36,988 nucleotides of DNA, from NCBI GenBank assembly GCA_013204555.1, contig JABMNO010000061.1, positions 1 to 36,988 of the forward strand. The letters run 5' to 3'. This stretch comes from Chloroflexota bacterium (lineage in GTDB: Bacteria > Chloroflexota > Dehalococcoidia > Lucifugimonadales > Lucifugimonadaceae). The position numbers and the translations under genes were made by a program. Under the pieces are notes generated by a model. That model made no database searches. It had not been told where the DNA came from and saw nothing but the letters and a program-made list of their open reading frames with translations. Positions 7,668-15,903 of the stretch are shown here, in pieces. Every line of letters starts with the position of its first letter. Within the stretch, counting starts at the first letter, position 1.

Positions 7668-8744
7668 ATGCACTACCAACTGGAGCGGACAAGCGGCTGC
7701 AGAGTCTCCGATTCCTGGACATACCGCGGCCTCAAAACGGTGATTCTGGAGAACGAACTCGTCCGGGTCATGGTGCTTGCAGACAAGGGTGCTGATGTCT
7801 ACTCATTCGTACACAAAGCCAGCGACACGGACTTCCTCTGGCGTTCTCCCTGGGGCGTCCGCGATCCCGGTAAGTTCTTGAGCACAACCGGCTCAGCGGA
7901 GAGCGTGTGGCTTGATGTCTACGAAGGTGGCTGGCAGACGGTCGTCCCCCACGGTGGCTATCCATCAAACGTAACAGGCGCGGATCTGGGACTACACGCC
8001 GAATTGAGCACGATGCCATGGGACGCGCAGATAGTAGAGGACACGCTAGACCGGGTAGCGGTCAAGTTCTGGGCACGTGGAGCGCGCACACCGTTTTCCG
8101 CGGAGAAGACGCTCATCCTGGAGGCGGGTTCGGCCACTCTCACCGTCAATGAGTCTGTGACAAATGAGGGCGAGGAGCCTGCCCGGTGCGTTTGGCTGGA
8201 ACACATCGCAATTGGTGAACCATTTCTTTCGGAGGCGTGCCGGCTGGACGTACCTGCTTCGAAGATCATGAATCATGGAACACTTGTCGAAGAGAACTCG
8301 CTGCTAAAGCCGGGATTCGAGGGGACTTGGCCGTACTCAGACGGGGTGGATGGCACCCTGATCGATTTCAGAACGTTCCCACCGAAAGATGTCCGTGCAG
8401 TCGACATGGCGTACATGAGTGAACAGGATGAAGGCTGGTACGCCGTGACAAATGAGTCCTCGAACGTGGGATTTGCACTGCGGTATCCGACGGATGTGTT
8501 CAAGTATCTCTGGTACTGGAGGTCGTTCGGTGGACTCGGCTATCCGTGGTACGGAAGAACATACAACGTTGGGTTGGAGCCGTGCTCTAGCATCGACAAC
8601 GGTGGGATGTCCGCTGCGCTTGAGAACGACACAGCGATGCGATTCGCCGCCGGTGAAACAGTTAGCGCTACGATAAGAGCCACAGCGTTTGAAGGAACAG
8701 GCGAGGTCACGAACGTTGATGAGCAGGGCAGAGTGATCCATTGA
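7668..8744 (+). CDS. Aldose-epimerase-like protein (DUF4432 type), copy 2
   Basis: This 358-residue paralogue of the protein at 4035-5132 is identical at 56 of the first 67 residues, counted by eye. It keeps the candidate catalytic histidines at the same numbers, H110 (DLGLHAE) and H179 (LEHIAIG), and the block GYPWYGRTYNVGLEP. Divergence is concentrated in the middle (about 185-230) and the last 40 residues. GAGAAGGA before the ATG is a good ribosome-binding site. It follows the zinc dehydrogenase on the same strand with a 90-base gap. Two copies around one dehydratase/dehydrogenase pair suggest related sugars or two anomeric steps; function remains inferred from family. Confidence 0.8.
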   Translation: MHYQLERTSGCRVSDSWTYRGLKTVILENELVRVMVLADKGADVYSFVHKASDTDFLWRSPWGVRDPGKFLSTTGSAESVWLDVYEGGWQTVVPHGGYPSNVTGADLGLHAELSTMPWDAQIVEDTLDRVAVKFWARGARTPFSAEKTLILEAGSATLTVNESVTNEGEEPARCVWLEHIAIGEPFLSEACRLDVPASKIMNHGTLVEENSLLKPGFEGTWPYSDGVDGTLIDFRTFPPKDVRAVDMAYMSEQDEGWYAVTNESSNVGFALRYPTDVFKYLWYWRSFGGLGYPWYGRTYNVGLEPCSSIDNGGMSAALENDTAMRFAAGETVSATIRATAFEGTGEVTNVDEQGRVIH

Positions 8745-8783
8745 TCGACTCCGCGCGACTGACTGAGACCGATTAACGGGGAA

Positions 8784-8802
8784 GGTAGCCACAAGGGCTA
8801 CC
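8784..8802. repeat. REP-like hairpin
   Basis: GGTAGCC (8784-8790) and GGCTACC (8796-8802) form a perfect 7-bp stem around ACAAG, followed by CCTAC. The form recalls short intergenic REP palindromes of the GTAGGGG...CCCCTAC type that are spread through many bacterial genomes; that resemblance is from memory. Only one copy occurs here, between copy 2 of the mutarotase-like gene and the amidohydrolase gene. It lacks a T-tract, so it is not a standard terminator. Confidence 0.4.
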
Positions 8803-8870
8803 CCTACAGGTGTTGAATGAAGCGGCAATGAAAAGACCGACTATGCAGCTAGAAAGCATCAGGTGACGAT

Positions 8871-9659
8871 ATGAGAATCATTGATACCCACTGCCACGCT
8901 GGCCGGAACTGGTTCGAGCCTATCGAAACGCTGGTTCACGAGATGGACACGAACCGGGTCGATGAAGCCGTGCTCATCCAGCATGGCGGGACATACAACA
9001 ACGACTATCTTTTCGACTCCGCCAGCAAGTATGAAGGCCGCTTCAAGGTCGTAGTGATGTTGGATCCGGATGATGATGATCAGCCGGGAACGCTGACATC
9101 TCTGGCAGAGCAGGGCGCGGCTGGAGTTCGCATCTACCCGGATCAGAGGTCGAGATCAGGGGATCCTCTGTCGACGTGGAAGAAGGCGGGCGAGCTTGGG
9201 CTGGTCGTAAGCTGCCTCGGTGATGTCGCTCGGTTTGCGTCCAGCGATTTTCGGTGGCTTGTGGAGACGTGCAGCGATACCCCAATTGTCATTGAACATC
9301 TGGCGGGGTCCAGGAAAAGCTTTGAGCCCCCCTATAGTGAGTTTGCGACGGCTTTGAAATTGGCTGAACTGCCCAACACCACGATCAAGGTTCCCGGTCT
9401 CGGGGAGTTTTCTGGCCGACCACCAAGATTGGAACCCGACTTCGACTTCGACAGCGTCCCGCCGTTGATTGAGATGGCGCTTGAGGCGTTTGGCGCAGAT
9501 CGAATGATGTGGGGGTCTGATTTCCCGCCAGTCGCTGGCCGAGAGGGCTATCGAAACGCCCTTGAAGGGGTGCGAACCCATCCTGCATGGAAAGATACGG
9601 TAGAAGTGGAGATGGTCATGGGCGGTACTGCCGCGAAAGTGTGGGGCTTCGACGCCTGA
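8871..9659 (+). CDS. Amidohydrolase-2 family protein, probable sugar lactonase
   Basis: This 262-residue TIM-barrel metallohydrolase has the amidohydrolase_2 layout. The HxH metal motif is H7-C-H9 within IIDTHCHAG, a further ligand candidate is H143 (VIEHLAG), and the conserved barrel-end aspartate is D217 (MMWGSDFPP). The family includes 2-pyrone-4,6-dicarboxylate lactonase and L-fucono/L-rhamnono-lactonases as well as decarboxylases. Beside an acid-sugar dehydratase and dehydrogenases, hydrolysis of an aldonolactone is the best inference. The ATG at 8871 follows CAGGTGACG. It is translationally coupled to the membrane protein downstream, whose ATG overlaps this TGA. Confidence 0.82.
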   Translation: MRIIDTHCHAGRNWFEPIETLVHEMDTNRVDEAVLIQHGGTYNNDYLFDSASKYEGRFKVVVMLDPDDDDQPGTLTSLAEQGAAGVRIYPDQRSRSGDPLSTWKKAGELGLVVSCLGDVARFASSDFRWLVETCSDTPIVIEHLAGSRKSFEPPYSEFATALKLAELPNTTIKVPGLGEFSGRPPRLEPDFDFDSVPPLIEMALEAFGADRMMWGSDFPPVAGREGYRNALEGVRTHPAWKDTVEVEMVMGGTAAKVWGFDA

Positions 9660-10204
9660 TGAGTCGAAGACGTGATTCAGGGCTGAGTCGGACGCTCGGC
9701 ACACGACTGGTAGGTGTGGCCGGTTTTAATCTGAAGGTCTATCGCGATATCGACGATGATGAGTTTGCGGATTATCAAGCGCAACAGATAGTCCTGATGG
9801 CGGCGATCGCCGTACTGGTTGGTCTGGTGGCCGCAGGGCCTGTGTTTGGCTTCCTTGGAGTTCTGGTTGTGGGAGCCCGGTACTGGATCATCTCATCCAT
9901 GATCGCCCGCAAGGGAGCTGCGTATTTCCCGGGACGGGCCGACGAGTTCACTCGAAAGCGAGCGATGCGTCTGGTCGGATATTCGACTGGGCCACTGCTC
10001 TTGGCGCTTTTTTTTGCGATTCCGCTGGTTGGACCAATCAGTTGGTTTGTCTTGAATCTCTGGTCGGTCACCGCTCTGGCAGTAGGGACTCGGGTCATTC
10101 TGGGCGACCCACCCCTACGTGATATAGCGGTGATCCTCGCGGTGGGAAGCATCCCGCAACTGGTCCTGCTTATTGGCGCTGTGGCAGTGAGGGTCTGGGG
10201 TTAG
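9659..10204 (+). CDS. YIP1-family integral membrane protein
   Basis: This 181-residue protein has a short basic N-terminus (MSRRRDSG), an amphipathic stretch ending in VYRDIDDDEF (about 27-37), then four or five hydrophobic segments from about residue 45 to the end. The spacing and the ISSMIARKGAAYF-type loop resemble Yip1-domain membrane proteins. No catalytic motif is visible and function is unknown. The start was set at the ATG overlapping the amidohydrolase stop (TGATG); a longer reading from 9587 would run inside that gene. Its TAG directly abuts the DegV-family stop from the other strand. Confidence 0.65.
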   Translation: MSRRRDSGLSRTLGTRLVGVAGFNLKVYRDIDDDEFADYQAQQIVLMAAIAVLVGLVAAGPVFGFLGVLVVGARYWIISSMIARKGAAYFPGRADEFTRKRAMRLVGYSTGPLLLALFFAIPLVGPISWFVLNLWSVTALAVGTRVILGDPPLRDIAVILAVGSIPQLVLLIGAVAVRVWG

Positions 10205-10221
10205 TTAGCCCTCGGCCCAGA
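10194..10221. terminator. Possible shared terminator hairpin between convergent genes
   Basis: TCTGGG (10194-10199) pairs with CCCAGA (10216-10221) across the junction of the YIP1-like and DegV-family genes, with both stop codons in the loop. The stem is short and has no T-tract, so it would be a weak terminator at best. Confidence 0.3.
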
Positions 10222-11098
10222 ACGAAACGCCCACAAGACCTGGGCCGGTGTGTGCGCCCATGAACGGAGCGAACTGCGTGAAGTAGATGTCTGCCACGTT
10301 GAACTCGCGCTCAATTCGATCGTGGAGGCTGGAAGCTTCATCAGGAGCGTCTGCGTGCATGACGGCGAAATGAGTTGGCAACGCTCCGGCTGATCGGGCT
10401 ACCTCTGTCAGCATTCGGTCCATCGCTTTCGTCCGTGATCTTGGCCGAGCAATGTTGACGACGCGCCCGCCAGAGAGTTCCATAAGCGGCTTCATCTTCA
10501 GAATATTGTTCGCCCAGACGGCGATTCTTGGGACTCGGCCACTGCGCCAGACATACTCAAGCGTGTCCAGATAGGCGAATAGTCTCACTTTGTCTACTAC
10601 ACGCCGCGTGCTGGCAAGCACTTCGGCGTGACTTGCACCACGGCTTGCGTCTCTTGCTGCGGCGATCGCAACAAGTGCTTCGCTGCCAGCGGCGGTTTTA
10701 GAGTCGACGACCGTTATCGGGTAATCGGGAATCTCTTCTTGAAGAATTTCTACGGCAACGCGCGCTGAATCATATGAGGCACTCAGGTTGGATGCGAGTG
10801 TGACAATCACCACTGAATCAGCTACTTCGATGCCAGCCCTGATATTTTCCAGCCATCGTGCCGGGCGGGGGGCTGAAGTCTTGGGAACTTCATCTCCAGA
10901 TCGAAGCATGTCGTAGAACTCATCACCCACACCATCCGGCCCATCGTCGTAGGTCACACCCTGGAATGTAATCTCCATTGGGGTGACAAGGAGATGGAGA
11001 GACGAGGAGATTTCGGCAGGCAGGGCGGTCGCGGAATCTGTAATAACTGCAACGGGCCTTTTTTCCGCCTTATTGCTGTCTGGCGCGCCCTCAGTCAT
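10205..11098 (-). CDS. DegV-family (fatty-acid-binding, FakB-like) protein
   Basis: This 297-residue cytoplasmic protein has both DegV/FakB lobes. The N-terminal lobe opens with VAVITDSATALP (about 17-28) and has the lipid-head-group loop KTSAPRPARW (about 78-87). The second lobe contains ILKMKPLMELSGG, another family hallmark. FakB proteins present a bound fatty acid to the kinase FakA for phosphorylation. No fakA is in this window, so a phospholipid or lipid-carrier role is a family-level inference. The ATG at 11098 lies in the short divergent region with hisZ. It converges with the YIP1-like gene with no spacer. Confidence 0.85.
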   Translation of the reverse strand: MTEGAPDSNKAEKRPVAVITDSATALPAEISSSLHLLVTPMEITFQGVTYDDGPDGVGDEFYDMLRSGDEVPKTSAPRPARWLENIRAGIEVADSVVIVTLASNLSASYDSARVAVEILQEEIPDYPITVVDSKTAAGSEALVAIAAARDASRGASHAEVLASTRRVVDKVRLFAYLDTLEYVWRSGRVPRIAVWANNILKMKPLMELSGGRVVNIARPRSRTKAMDRMLTEVARSAGALPTHFAVMHADAPDEASSLHDRIEREFNVADIYFTQFAPFMGAHTGPGLVGVSFWAEG

Positions 11099-11224
11099 TC
11101 ACGATTTTCATGATTCGCCTGCGATCTCGTTGTTTCAGGTGTGGTTGTGCACTCATGGGCACACATACAATCTAACTGGCGAACTTCGAAGCAACCAGTA
11201 GTACCAAGGCGTGCAGGTTACCTT

Positions 11225-12430
11225 TTGGTCTTTGATTCAATAAAAAAATTACCGTTGCTCAAGGATTACGATGCCGGCGAATGGGTCCGCTTTCACCAGG
11301 CGTCAGAGATCTGCCGAACGGCGCTTTCTGAGCGCGGGTATCGGAGAATCGACACTCCGATCATTGAACTCACCGAGCTGTTTCTTCGCAAATCGGGTGG
11401 GGAACTTGCAGCTCAGTTGTACAGCTTCACTGACCCGGGAGGCTATGAAGTAAGCCTGAGGCCAGAATTTACCGCGCCGGTTATCCGACACATAGTTGAG
11501 ACCAGGCAATTGGGTCACTTACCGCTGAGATGTGAGTACTCAGGGCCAGTGTTTAGATATCCCTCCGTAGACGAATTTAATAATGGGATGAGTGGATCGT
11601 TTACTCAATCTGGCGCAGAGTTGATCGGATCTGGAGGCCCAGACGCCGACGGGGAAGTGATCTCTATCGCGCTGGATGGCCTCCACCGACTGGGAGTCGA
11701 TAGCCCAACCGTCTCCCTGGGACACGTTGGAATAATCTGGGATCTGTTGATGCAAATGGATCTTTCAGAGCGCGCCCAACTGTTTCTTATCAACTGCGTC
11801 CCAATGTTGGCCGCTGGCGATAAGGAAGTGGTGTCTGAGCGCGCTTCACAGATTGGCTTGCTTGAAAACGGCGAGGCGATGGCGATGCGCGGAACTAGCA
11901 CCGGCGCATCTGTCGAACAGATTGACGCCGTTCTGGGCCACTCGTTGGGTTCTTCTTACAGTGGCTCACTTGGGCAACGCTCTACGGACGACGTTTTGCG
12001 GCGCCTGACGAACAAGATAAAGACGAAGGACTCTCCAGAAGCGGTTCAAACGGCAATTGATCTGCTATCGAAGCTATCGAATATCTCGGGGAACCCCGCC
12101 GAGTCGATCGCTCAGGGACGGAAGGTGATCAAAGGTGCCAGTCTCAACGATGAGAATCTTGGCATCTTGGAAGATATCGTGATGGCCGTGGAGAAGGCTG
12201 GAGTGGAGGCCAACGACATTACAGTCGATCTGGGATTGGTCCGCGAAATCTCGTACTACACCGGTGTAGTGTTCGACCTAAAATCGGGCGACGATCAGGT
12301 ACTCGGCGGCGGTGGTCGCTACGATAGTCTCGTCACCGCATTGGGCGGTGATCGTGAGACGCCTGCGGCAGGATTCGCATACAACATGGACAGGGTAATC
12401 GCCCGTTCGGAGACGTTGAAGAATGGCTAA
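11225..12430 (+). CDS. hisZ: ATP phosphoribosyltransferase regulatory subunit HisZ
   Basis: This class II aminoacyl-tRNA-synthetase-like protein activates HisG in the first step of histidine synthesis. Motif-2-like RCEYSGPVFRY, the histidine-A-like LVREISYYTGVVF and motif-3-like LGGGGRYDSLVTALGG ... GFAYNMDR are visible. The synthetase-type arginine-rich continuation of motif 2 is missing, and hisG follows directly, so HisZ is preferred over HisS. The frame is open from a GTG at 11141, but those 28 extra residues do not look like the family. The in-frame TTG at 11225, shortly before the conserved part, was chosen with some doubt; it gives 401 residues. It overlaps hisG by 8 bases. Confidence 0.82.
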   Translation: MVFDSIKKLPLLKDYDAGEWVRFHQASEICRTALSERGYRRIDTPIIELTELFLRKSGGELAAQLYSFTDPGGYEVSLRPEFTAPVIRHIVETRQLGHLPLRCEYSGPVFRYPSVDEFNNGMSGSFTQSGAELIGSGGPDADGEVISIALDGLHRLGVDSPTVSLGHVGIIWDLLMQMDLSERAQLFLINCVPMLAAGDKEVVSERASQIGLLENGEAMAMRGTSTGASVEQIDAVLGHSLGSSYSGSLGQRSTDDVLRRLTNKIKTKDSPEAVQTAIDLLSKLSNISGNPAESIAQGRKVIKGASLNDENLGILEDIVMAVEKAGVEANDITVDLGLVREISYYTGVVFDLKSGDDQVLGGGGRYDSLVTALGGDRETPAAGFAYNMDRVIARSETLKNG

Positions 12431-13436
12431 CTTACGTCTGGCACTCCCATCAGAAGGAGCTTTGTACGGTCCGGCCGGTGATTTCTTGCGAGAGTGTGGC
12501 CTAAACGTCAGCCGCGCTAGCAGCCGACGGTATACCGCTACCATTCCCAGCCTTCCGGGCGTGGATGTCCTGTTTCAGAGGTCATCGGATATCGCCGGGG
12601 AGATCGACGGTGGCAGCGCCGATATTGGTATCACTGGTCTGGACAGGTTTCTGGAGACGCACCAGGAGGGTGGCGACTCAGTCACGCTGTTTGAAGACCT
12701 TGGGTTTGGTGGAGCCAGTCTCGTCATCGCCGTTCCAGATGGCTGGCTTGACGTGACGTCACTGGCTGACCTGGCCGATCTTGCGCTTGAGTTCAGGCAA
12801 CGAGGCCAGAACCTTCGCATCGCCACCAAATACCAGCGTCTGGTGAGCCGGGCGCTGCACAGACAGGGCATCAACTATTTCACGCTGGTTCACGCCAGTG
12901 GCGGCTTGGAAGCGGCTCCCGTGATGGGTTACGCCGATCTGATCGCGGATATCTCCGCTACGGGAACTACTTTGCGCGAAAACGGCCTTCGCCCACTGAT
13001 TGACGGGGTTGTCTGCAACTCACAGGCGGCCATCATCGGTAACGCGCGCCTGCTCGCCGCGGACGAGAAGAAGCTGTCCCTGACCCGTGAGATTCTCGAG
13101 CGCGTTGAATCTTTCATGAGAGCCCGTGATTTCCAACGAGTCTCCGCAAACATTGAAGGCGAAACTGAAGCACAGGTCGCGGAAAAAGTGATGGCCAAGC
13201 GCGATCTCGCCGGGATACACGGCCCCACCGTGGCGTCGGTCTTTTCGGATGATGGCAAGACCTGGTTTGGCGTTCAGATGGTCGTGCGCCGGACTGACAT
13301 GATCCGCGTTGTCGACCACCTGCGAGCGCTTGGTGGCTCCGGTATTTCGGTCAGCCAGGCTGATTACGTCTTCCGAGCCAAGTGTGAGTCCTATGAAGAG
13401 TTGCTTGGCAAGCTCGCCTATCAGGACGCGCGTTGA
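12423..13436 (+). CDS. hisG: ATP phosphoribosyltransferase, long form
   Basis: This 337-residue enzyme joins ATP and PRPP as the committed step of histidine synthesis. The N-terminal catalytic part opens with LRLALPSEGALYGPAGD and has the PRPP-binding stretch ADLIADISATGTTL at 171-184. Residues about 265-318 (GPTVASVF to SQADYVF) match the C-terminal HisG regulatory domain that binds histidine in long-form enzymes, followed by about 20 extra residues. Long forms normally work without HisZ, yet hisZ overlaps this gene by 8 bases. The ATG at 12423 is firm. It overlaps hisD as TGATG. Feedback by histidine is expected from the domain. Confidence 0.92.
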   Translation: MANLRLALPSEGALYGPAGDFLRECGLNVSRASSRRYTATIPSLPGVDVLFQRSSDIAGEIDGGSADIGITGLDRFLETHQEGGDSVTLFEDLGFGGASLVIAVPDGWLDVTSLADLADLALEFRQRGQNLRIATKYQRLVSRALHRQGINYFTLVHASGGLEAAPVMGYADLIADISATGTTLRENGLRPLIDGVVCNSQAAIIGNARLLAADEKKLSLTREILERVESFMRARDFQRVSANIEGETEAQVAEKVMAKRDLAGIHGPTVASVFSDDGKTWFGVQMVVRRTDMIRVVDHLRALGGSGISVSQADYVFRAKCESYEELLGKLAYQDAR

Positions 13437-14767
13437 TGAGGCGAATCGAAGGAGTCACGGCAGGCCGGCGATTTCTTTCCGATCGGCGTAGCCCGCTCGA
13501 CTCTGACTTGCCCGATTCGATACGTGCTTCTGTACGGGAGATATTTGGCAAAGATCTCAGCGCCATTGGTGTTGCCGAGCACATCATCTCCTTTGTGAAG
13601 TCGGGCGGAGATGATGCTCTCCTTCGCATTAGCGCCCAGATTGATGGAATTCCCCTCGAGTTCATCGAAGTAAACCGGAGCGATATCGACGAGGCGGCGA
13701 ATCAACTTGGACCTGCCACGATCGAGGCTCTTGAGCTCGCAGCTTCACGCATTGAGTCGTTTCAATCAAAAGGCCGACCCGAGAGTTGGTTCGATGATGA
13801 GGAAATGCTGGGTGAGCGTGTAACGCCGATCGGCCGAGTTGGCATATACGTTCCAGCGGGAACCGCACCGCTTGCCTCAACGGTCCTCATGACAGCAATC
13901 CCAGCCAAGGTAGCGGGCGTAGATAGCCTCGTGTTGTGTACTCCAGCGCCCGGCGGTGCTCTGCCGCATCCGGCGATTCTCGCCGCCGCGAAGATCGCTG
14001 GAGTGGATCGTGTCTTCAAGGTTGGAGGCGCACAGGCAATTGCAGCGATGGCATATGGGACAGAATCGATTCCAGCCGTCGATCTCATCTGTGGTCCCGG
14101 TAATGTGTTTGTTACAGCGGCTAAGAAACTCGTTTTTGGCGACGTTGGGCTAGACGGAATATTTGGGCCGACCGAGACACTGGTGATCGCCGATGACACG
14201 GCGAACCCCGGATTCTGCGCAGCGGACTTGATAGCGCAAGCCGAACACGACATCCTTGCGATGCCTGTTCTGATAACAACATCAGCCAATCTGGCAGACG
14301 CAGTCGATATTGCGGTTGAGGCGCAACTTGCCGAGCGCAGCCGAGCGTCAGTGGCGCGACAGGCAATCGAGACCAATGGAGCGGCCATCGTCGTCTCTAC
14401 GCCGCAGGAGGCCATCGAGCTGGCTAATGTGATGGCGCCGGAGCACCTGTGTCTCGCGGTCCAACAAAAAGATCAGTACTTACCGGGCATAAACGCCGCA
14501 GGCGGAATATTCGTCGGCGACTACTCAGCTGAAGTTCTTGGTGACTATGTGGCCGGACCAAGTCACGTTATGCCAACTTCAGGAACGGCTCGATTTACAT
14601 CAGCGTTAAGTGTGAGAACTTTCCTCAAGCACACGCCAATTGTCGAGTTCGATTCCGTCAAGATGGTTGAGATCGGGCGGCACGCCGCCGAACTGGCCCG
14701 ACTCGAAGGACTCGATGGCCACGCAGAGGCGGCGGAAATTCGTCTCAGGGAACTCGTAGGAGAGTAA
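13436..14767 (+). CDS. hisD: Histidinol dehydrogenase
   Basis: This 443-residue enzyme performs the last two NAD-dependent steps, histidinol to histidine. Clear family blocks are GRVGIYVPAGTAPLASTVLM, VDRVFKVGGAQAIAAMAYGT, ICGPGNVFVTAAKK and GPTETLVIADD. Zinc ligands are expected at Q268 and H271 (LIAQAEHD), an aspartate in EVLGDYVAGPSHV and a histidine in LEGLDGHAEAAEIR near the C-terminus. An in-frame TTG lies one codon earlier (13433), but the ATG at 13436 overlapping the hisG stop is the better start. It ends 24 bases before hisC. Confidence 0.95.
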   Translation: MRRIEGVTAGRRFLSDRRSPLDSDLPDSIRASVREIFGKDLSAIGVAEHIISFVKSGGDDALLRISAQIDGIPLEFIEVNRSDIDEAANQLGPATIEALELAASRIESFQSKGRPESWFDDEEMLGERVTPIGRVGIYVPAGTAPLASTVLMTAIPAKVAGVDSLVLCTPAPGGALPHPAILAAAKIAGVDRVFKVGGAQAIAAMAYGTESIPAVDLICGPGNVFVTAAKKLVFGDVGLDGIFGPTETLVIADDTANPGFCAADLIAQAEHDILAMPVLITTSANLADAVDIAVEAQLAERSRASVARQAIETNGAAIVVSTPQEAIELANVMAPEHLCLAVQQKDQYLPGINAAGGIFVGDYSAEVLGDYVAGPSHVMPTSGTARFTSALSVRTFLKHTPIVEFDSVKMVEIGRHAAELARLEGLDGHAEAAEIRLRELVGE

Positions 14768-14791
14768 CGCTGCCTCCCAGGCTCATCCATT

Positions 14792-15871
14792 ATGGCAAGT
14801 ATTAATCGCCTTTTTAGAAGTCATCTCGCCCACATCAAGGTCTACGAGCCCGTTGATCCGGTGTCCGAACTTGCTCGCAAATACGGGATTGATCCTGAAA
14901 ACGTCCTCAAATTGAACGGTAATGAGAACCCGTTTGGCCCGCACCCGGCGGTGAAAGCAGCGATAGCTGAAGGTGAGCTCCATCTGTATCCAGACCCAAA
15001 TCAGGTCAAGGTGCGTCAGGCACTGGCCGAATACACAGGGGCGCCGTTTGAGTGCGTTCTTGCGGGAGCTGGAGGAGACGAGCTCATAGATCTGCTTCTC
15101 AGACTGTTCGTCGAACCCGGCGAACGACTCCTCGATTGCGAACCCACATTTGGGATGTACGCATTCTGTGCGCGCATAGCGAATGCAGAAATCGTTTCGG
15201 TGCCCAGAACCGCTGACTTTGAAGTGGATATCGAAGCTGTCACCCGGGAGGACAATGAGCACACCAAGCTCCTTTTCCTGGCGTCTCCAAACAATCCGAC
15301 GGGGAACGAGCTGTCTGAGGCGGATCTGCTCAAGCTGTTGGCCCTCAACATGATCATCGTTGTGGACGAGACTTACTACGAATTTTCAGGCAACACCTTG
15401 GCTCATCTCGTTCCAGAACACGAGAACCTCGTCATATTGCGGTCAATGAGCAAGTGGGCAGGATTAGCAGGCGTTCGAGTGGGCTACATGATCGGAAGCT
15501 CAACCATCGTCCAACATCTGATGGAGATCAAGCAGCCCTACAACGTGACTGCGCCAGCAGAAGCCGCTCTTCTCGCCTCGCTGGAGCATCGCGGTGACTT
15601 GATGGAGAACGTCAATATGATTCGGGAACAGCGGGGGAAGCTGGAAGAGTTTCTGGACGGTGTGGAATCAGTGAAATATTTTCCTTCAACCGCAAATTTC
15701 ATTCTTTGTGAATTCTCCGAAGGTGCGAACGAGATGTACGAGCGGCTCGCATCAAAAGGAGTTTTTGTCAGAAAATTCAGTCACCCTGTCCTCAGCCATC
15801 ACCTTCGATTGACTGTTGGGAGACCGGAAGAAACAACCAGACTCATCGAGGCGCTTGCCGCGAGTGTCTGA
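14792..15871 (+). CDS. hisC: Histidinol-phosphate aminotransferase
   Basis: This 359-residue fold-type I aminotransferase uses PLP to convert imidazole acetol phosphate to histidinol phosphate. LNGNENPFGPHP (41-52) is the substrate-side signature. ASPNNPTG (164-171) and D192-E-T-Y195 hold the cofactor ring. K221 in RSMSKWAGLAGVRVG is the Schiff-base lysine, and RLTVGRPEE near the end carries the carboxylate-binding arginine. Length is normal. It sits in the his operon after hisD and 32 bases before hisB, which supports HisC over other aminotransferases of the class. Confidence 0.93.
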   Translation: MASINRLFRSHLAHIKVYEPVDPVSELARKYGIDPENVLKLNGNENPFGPHPAVKAAIAEGELHLYPDPNQVKVRQALAEYTGAPFECVLAGAGGDELIDLLLRLFVEPGERLLDCEPTFGMYAFCARIANAEIVSVPRTADFEVDIEAVTREDNEHTKLLFLASPNNPTGNELSEADLLKLLALNMIIVVDETYYEFSGNTLAHLVPEHENLVILRSMSKWAGLAGVRVGYMIGSSTIVQHLMEIKQPYNVTAPAEAALLASLEHRGDLMENVNMIREQRGKLEEFLDGVESVKYFPSTANFILCEFSEGANEMYERLASKGVFVRKFSHPVLSHHLRLTVGRPEETTRLIEALAASV

Positions 15872-15903
15872 TCGCAGAATCGTCATTTCAGGAGTGGCCA
15901 ACC

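Noticed and set aside
9587..9658. A longer N-terminus for the YIP1-like protein
   Set aside because: It lies wholly inside the amidohydrolase coding region; the ATG overlapping that stop gives a normal start.
11099..11224. T-box or histidine attenuator before hisZ
   Set aside because: No T-box consensus, histidine codon run or strong terminator/antiterminator pair was seen.
11141..11224. HisZ start at GTG 11141
   Set aside because: The extra 28 residues do not resemble the family; the TTG at 11225 precedes the conserved part. The true start remains uncertain.
11225..12430. Histidyl-tRNA synthetase instead of HisZ
   Set aside because: The arginine-rich continuation of motif 2 is missing and hisG overlaps directly, so the regulatory subunit is the better call.
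13762..14415. A 217-residue minus-strand open frame
   Set aside because: It is the antisense shadow of hisD, rich in Ala/Ser/Thr as expected from codon bias.
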